DNA of 5,357 nt from Sulfurimonas sp. (GTDB lineage Bacteria; Campylobacterota; Campylobacteria; Campylobacterales; Sulfurimonadaceae), in assembly GCA_030646745.1 (NCBI GenBank), contig JAUSKV010000078.1:1-5357 (forward strand), in the 5' to 3' direction. The position numbers and the translations under genes are program-made. Positions 4,604 to 5,357 of this stretch are shown one piece after another. A model generated the notes under the pieces. It searched no databases and was not told where the DNA came from. It saw only the letters and a program-made list of their open reading frames with translations. Position 1 is the stretch's first letter, and each line of letters starts with the position of its first letter.

Positions 4604-5357
4604 TTACCATTTGCTATCTATCCAAGTACCCAGAGGCGTTATGATTTTTTGTAAGAGCCAGCCGATGGCGACAAATGATAGTAACCATATTAACAGCGCC
4701 ACCCATGCTGGCAGTGAGTGAAACAAAACATCATAACGCGCCATGAGCGGCCAATGCACCAGATAGATTTCGTAAGAGTAAGCCCCAAATATATAGAGAA
4801 ATCTGCTATCAGATTTTTTCAGAGAAAAGACGATAATCAGCGCGAACATCACCAATAAATTACTGCCTTGGTTAATAAAAGTACGACTACTGATATTGAA
4901 TGTTTCAACTAGCGTAGAAAGCCAAGGCCAATGGTTGGGCGTAGCATGAGACACCATATAAGCAGCAAAGAAGAGCATTGAAGCAATGATTATATAACGT
5001 AAGAGAGTTGATTCACTGCGAAAGCACTTTAGTTTTTCTACTAAGTTCTTTTTATCACTCAAAAACCAAGCCAATAGCATACCAAGAGAAAAAGCAAAGG
5101 TATGTAAACTATGCAACCAATTAGCCTGCAGATTAAAAGGATTAAGTATAGCAATTAAATTGGCGATAACGGCAAGAATAATTGCTGCTATCCAAGGTCT
5201 CCGTGCATTAAACAACAATGGAAACAGCATATAAAACATCAATATCCAAGTGATATACCAAAAAGGGGAGTTAACATCCGTGTCAGCATTGGCATGAGGA
5301 AACCAGCCAAGTGTCGATTGAGCCATATAAGGCAGTGAATAATTGATATGAAGTAAA
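4604..5357 (-). CDS. Acyltransferase-3 family membrane protein, C-terminal part (5' truncated by window edge)
   Basis: The frame ends at TAA (4604-4606) and stays open to the right edge, so the ATG at 5326 is probably internal; about 250 residues are visible. At least seven hydrophobic segments can be picked out, among them FWYITWILMFYMLFPLLF, PWIAAIILAVIANLIAIL, LRYIIIASMLFFAAYMV and LPAWVALLIWLLSFVAIGWLL. SYEIYLVHWPLM is the typical late-helix block of the acyltransferase-3 family, and SPFWYITWILMFYMLFP matches its mid-protein W-x-x-x-x-x-x-F-Y-x-L-x-P block. Family members usually have about 10 helices and 340-380 residues, so some 100-130 N-terminal residues, including the conserved His region, lie outside. 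These proteins transfer acetyl or other acyl groups from the cytoplasm to surface sugars such as O-antigen or exopolysaccharide. The substrate here is unknown. Hand-counted GC (about 39%) is close to that of mobA (about 38%), so composition alone does not mark it as foreign. Confidence 0.8.
   Translation of the reverse strand, partial: LLHINYSLPYMAQSTLGWFPHANADTDVNSPFWYITWILMFYMLFPLLFNARRPWIAAIILAVIANLIAILNPFNLQANWLHSLHTFAFSLGMLLAWFLSDKKNLVEKLKCFRSESTLLRYIIIASMLFFAAYMVSHATPNHWPWLSTLVETFNISSRTFINQGSNLLVMFALIIVFSLKKSDSRFLYIFGAYSYEIYLVHWPLMARYDVLFHSLPAWVALLIWLLSFVAIGWLLQKIITPLGTWIDSKW

Noticed and set aside
1..5357. CRISPR array, insertion sequence, toxin-antitoxin pair or retron-like element
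   Set aside because: No regularly spaced repeats, transposase or integrase motifs, small paired genes or reverse-transcriptase motifs were seen. Gaps between genes are all under 150 bases.

Overview
The window reads as a chromosomal piece of a mesophilic Campylobacterota (former Epsilonproteobacteria), most like Sulfurimonas or a close relative. Grounds for this are inference from recalled family resemblance: A+T-rich DNA, a LeuC of the short type common in that group, a small OmpA-family porin-like protein, and promoters with a TGnTATAAT-type extended -10 and no clear -35. No database search was possible.

Layout, left to right. (1) Positions 1-662, + strand: the C-terminal half of a CheX-type CheY-P phosphatase, one base ahead of a single-domain CheY-like response regulator with an acidic tail. 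This is probably a phosphatase/regulator pair. (2) About 661-698: two overlapping hairpins between convergent genes. (3) 715-1410, - strand: rsuA-type 16S rRNA pseudouridine synthase. (4) 1411-1546: a divergent promoter region. (5) 1547-2806, + strand: leuC, the [4Fe-4S] large subunit of isopropylmalate dehydratase, with no leuD beside it. (6) 2807-2880: a terminator that runs straight into the next promoter. (7) 2881-3843, + strand: an OmpA-family outer-membrane protein (signal peptide, predicted barrel, Ala/Pro linker, peptidoglycan-binding domain). mobA (molybdenum cofactor guanylyltransferase, 3851-4429) follows after 7 bases. (8) 4467-4542: tRNA-Ala(GGC) with encoded CCA, then a weak hairpin. 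(9) 4604 to the right edge, - strand: the C-terminal part of an acyltransferase-3 family membrane protein, cut by the window end.

The genes serve largely unrelated tasks: chemotaxis-type signalling, ribosome modification, leucine synthesis, envelope anchoring, molybdoenzyme cofactor, and surface glycan acylation. Only two pairs look co-transcribed: cheX with the response regulator, and ompA with mobA. I found no CRISPR array, transposase, toxin-antitoxin pair, defence island or clearly new system. The points most worth a second look are the acidic-tailed regulator next to CheX, the compact terminator/promoter overlap ahead of ompA, the mutually exclusive hairpins after the regulator, and the acyltransferase gene beside the tRNA.
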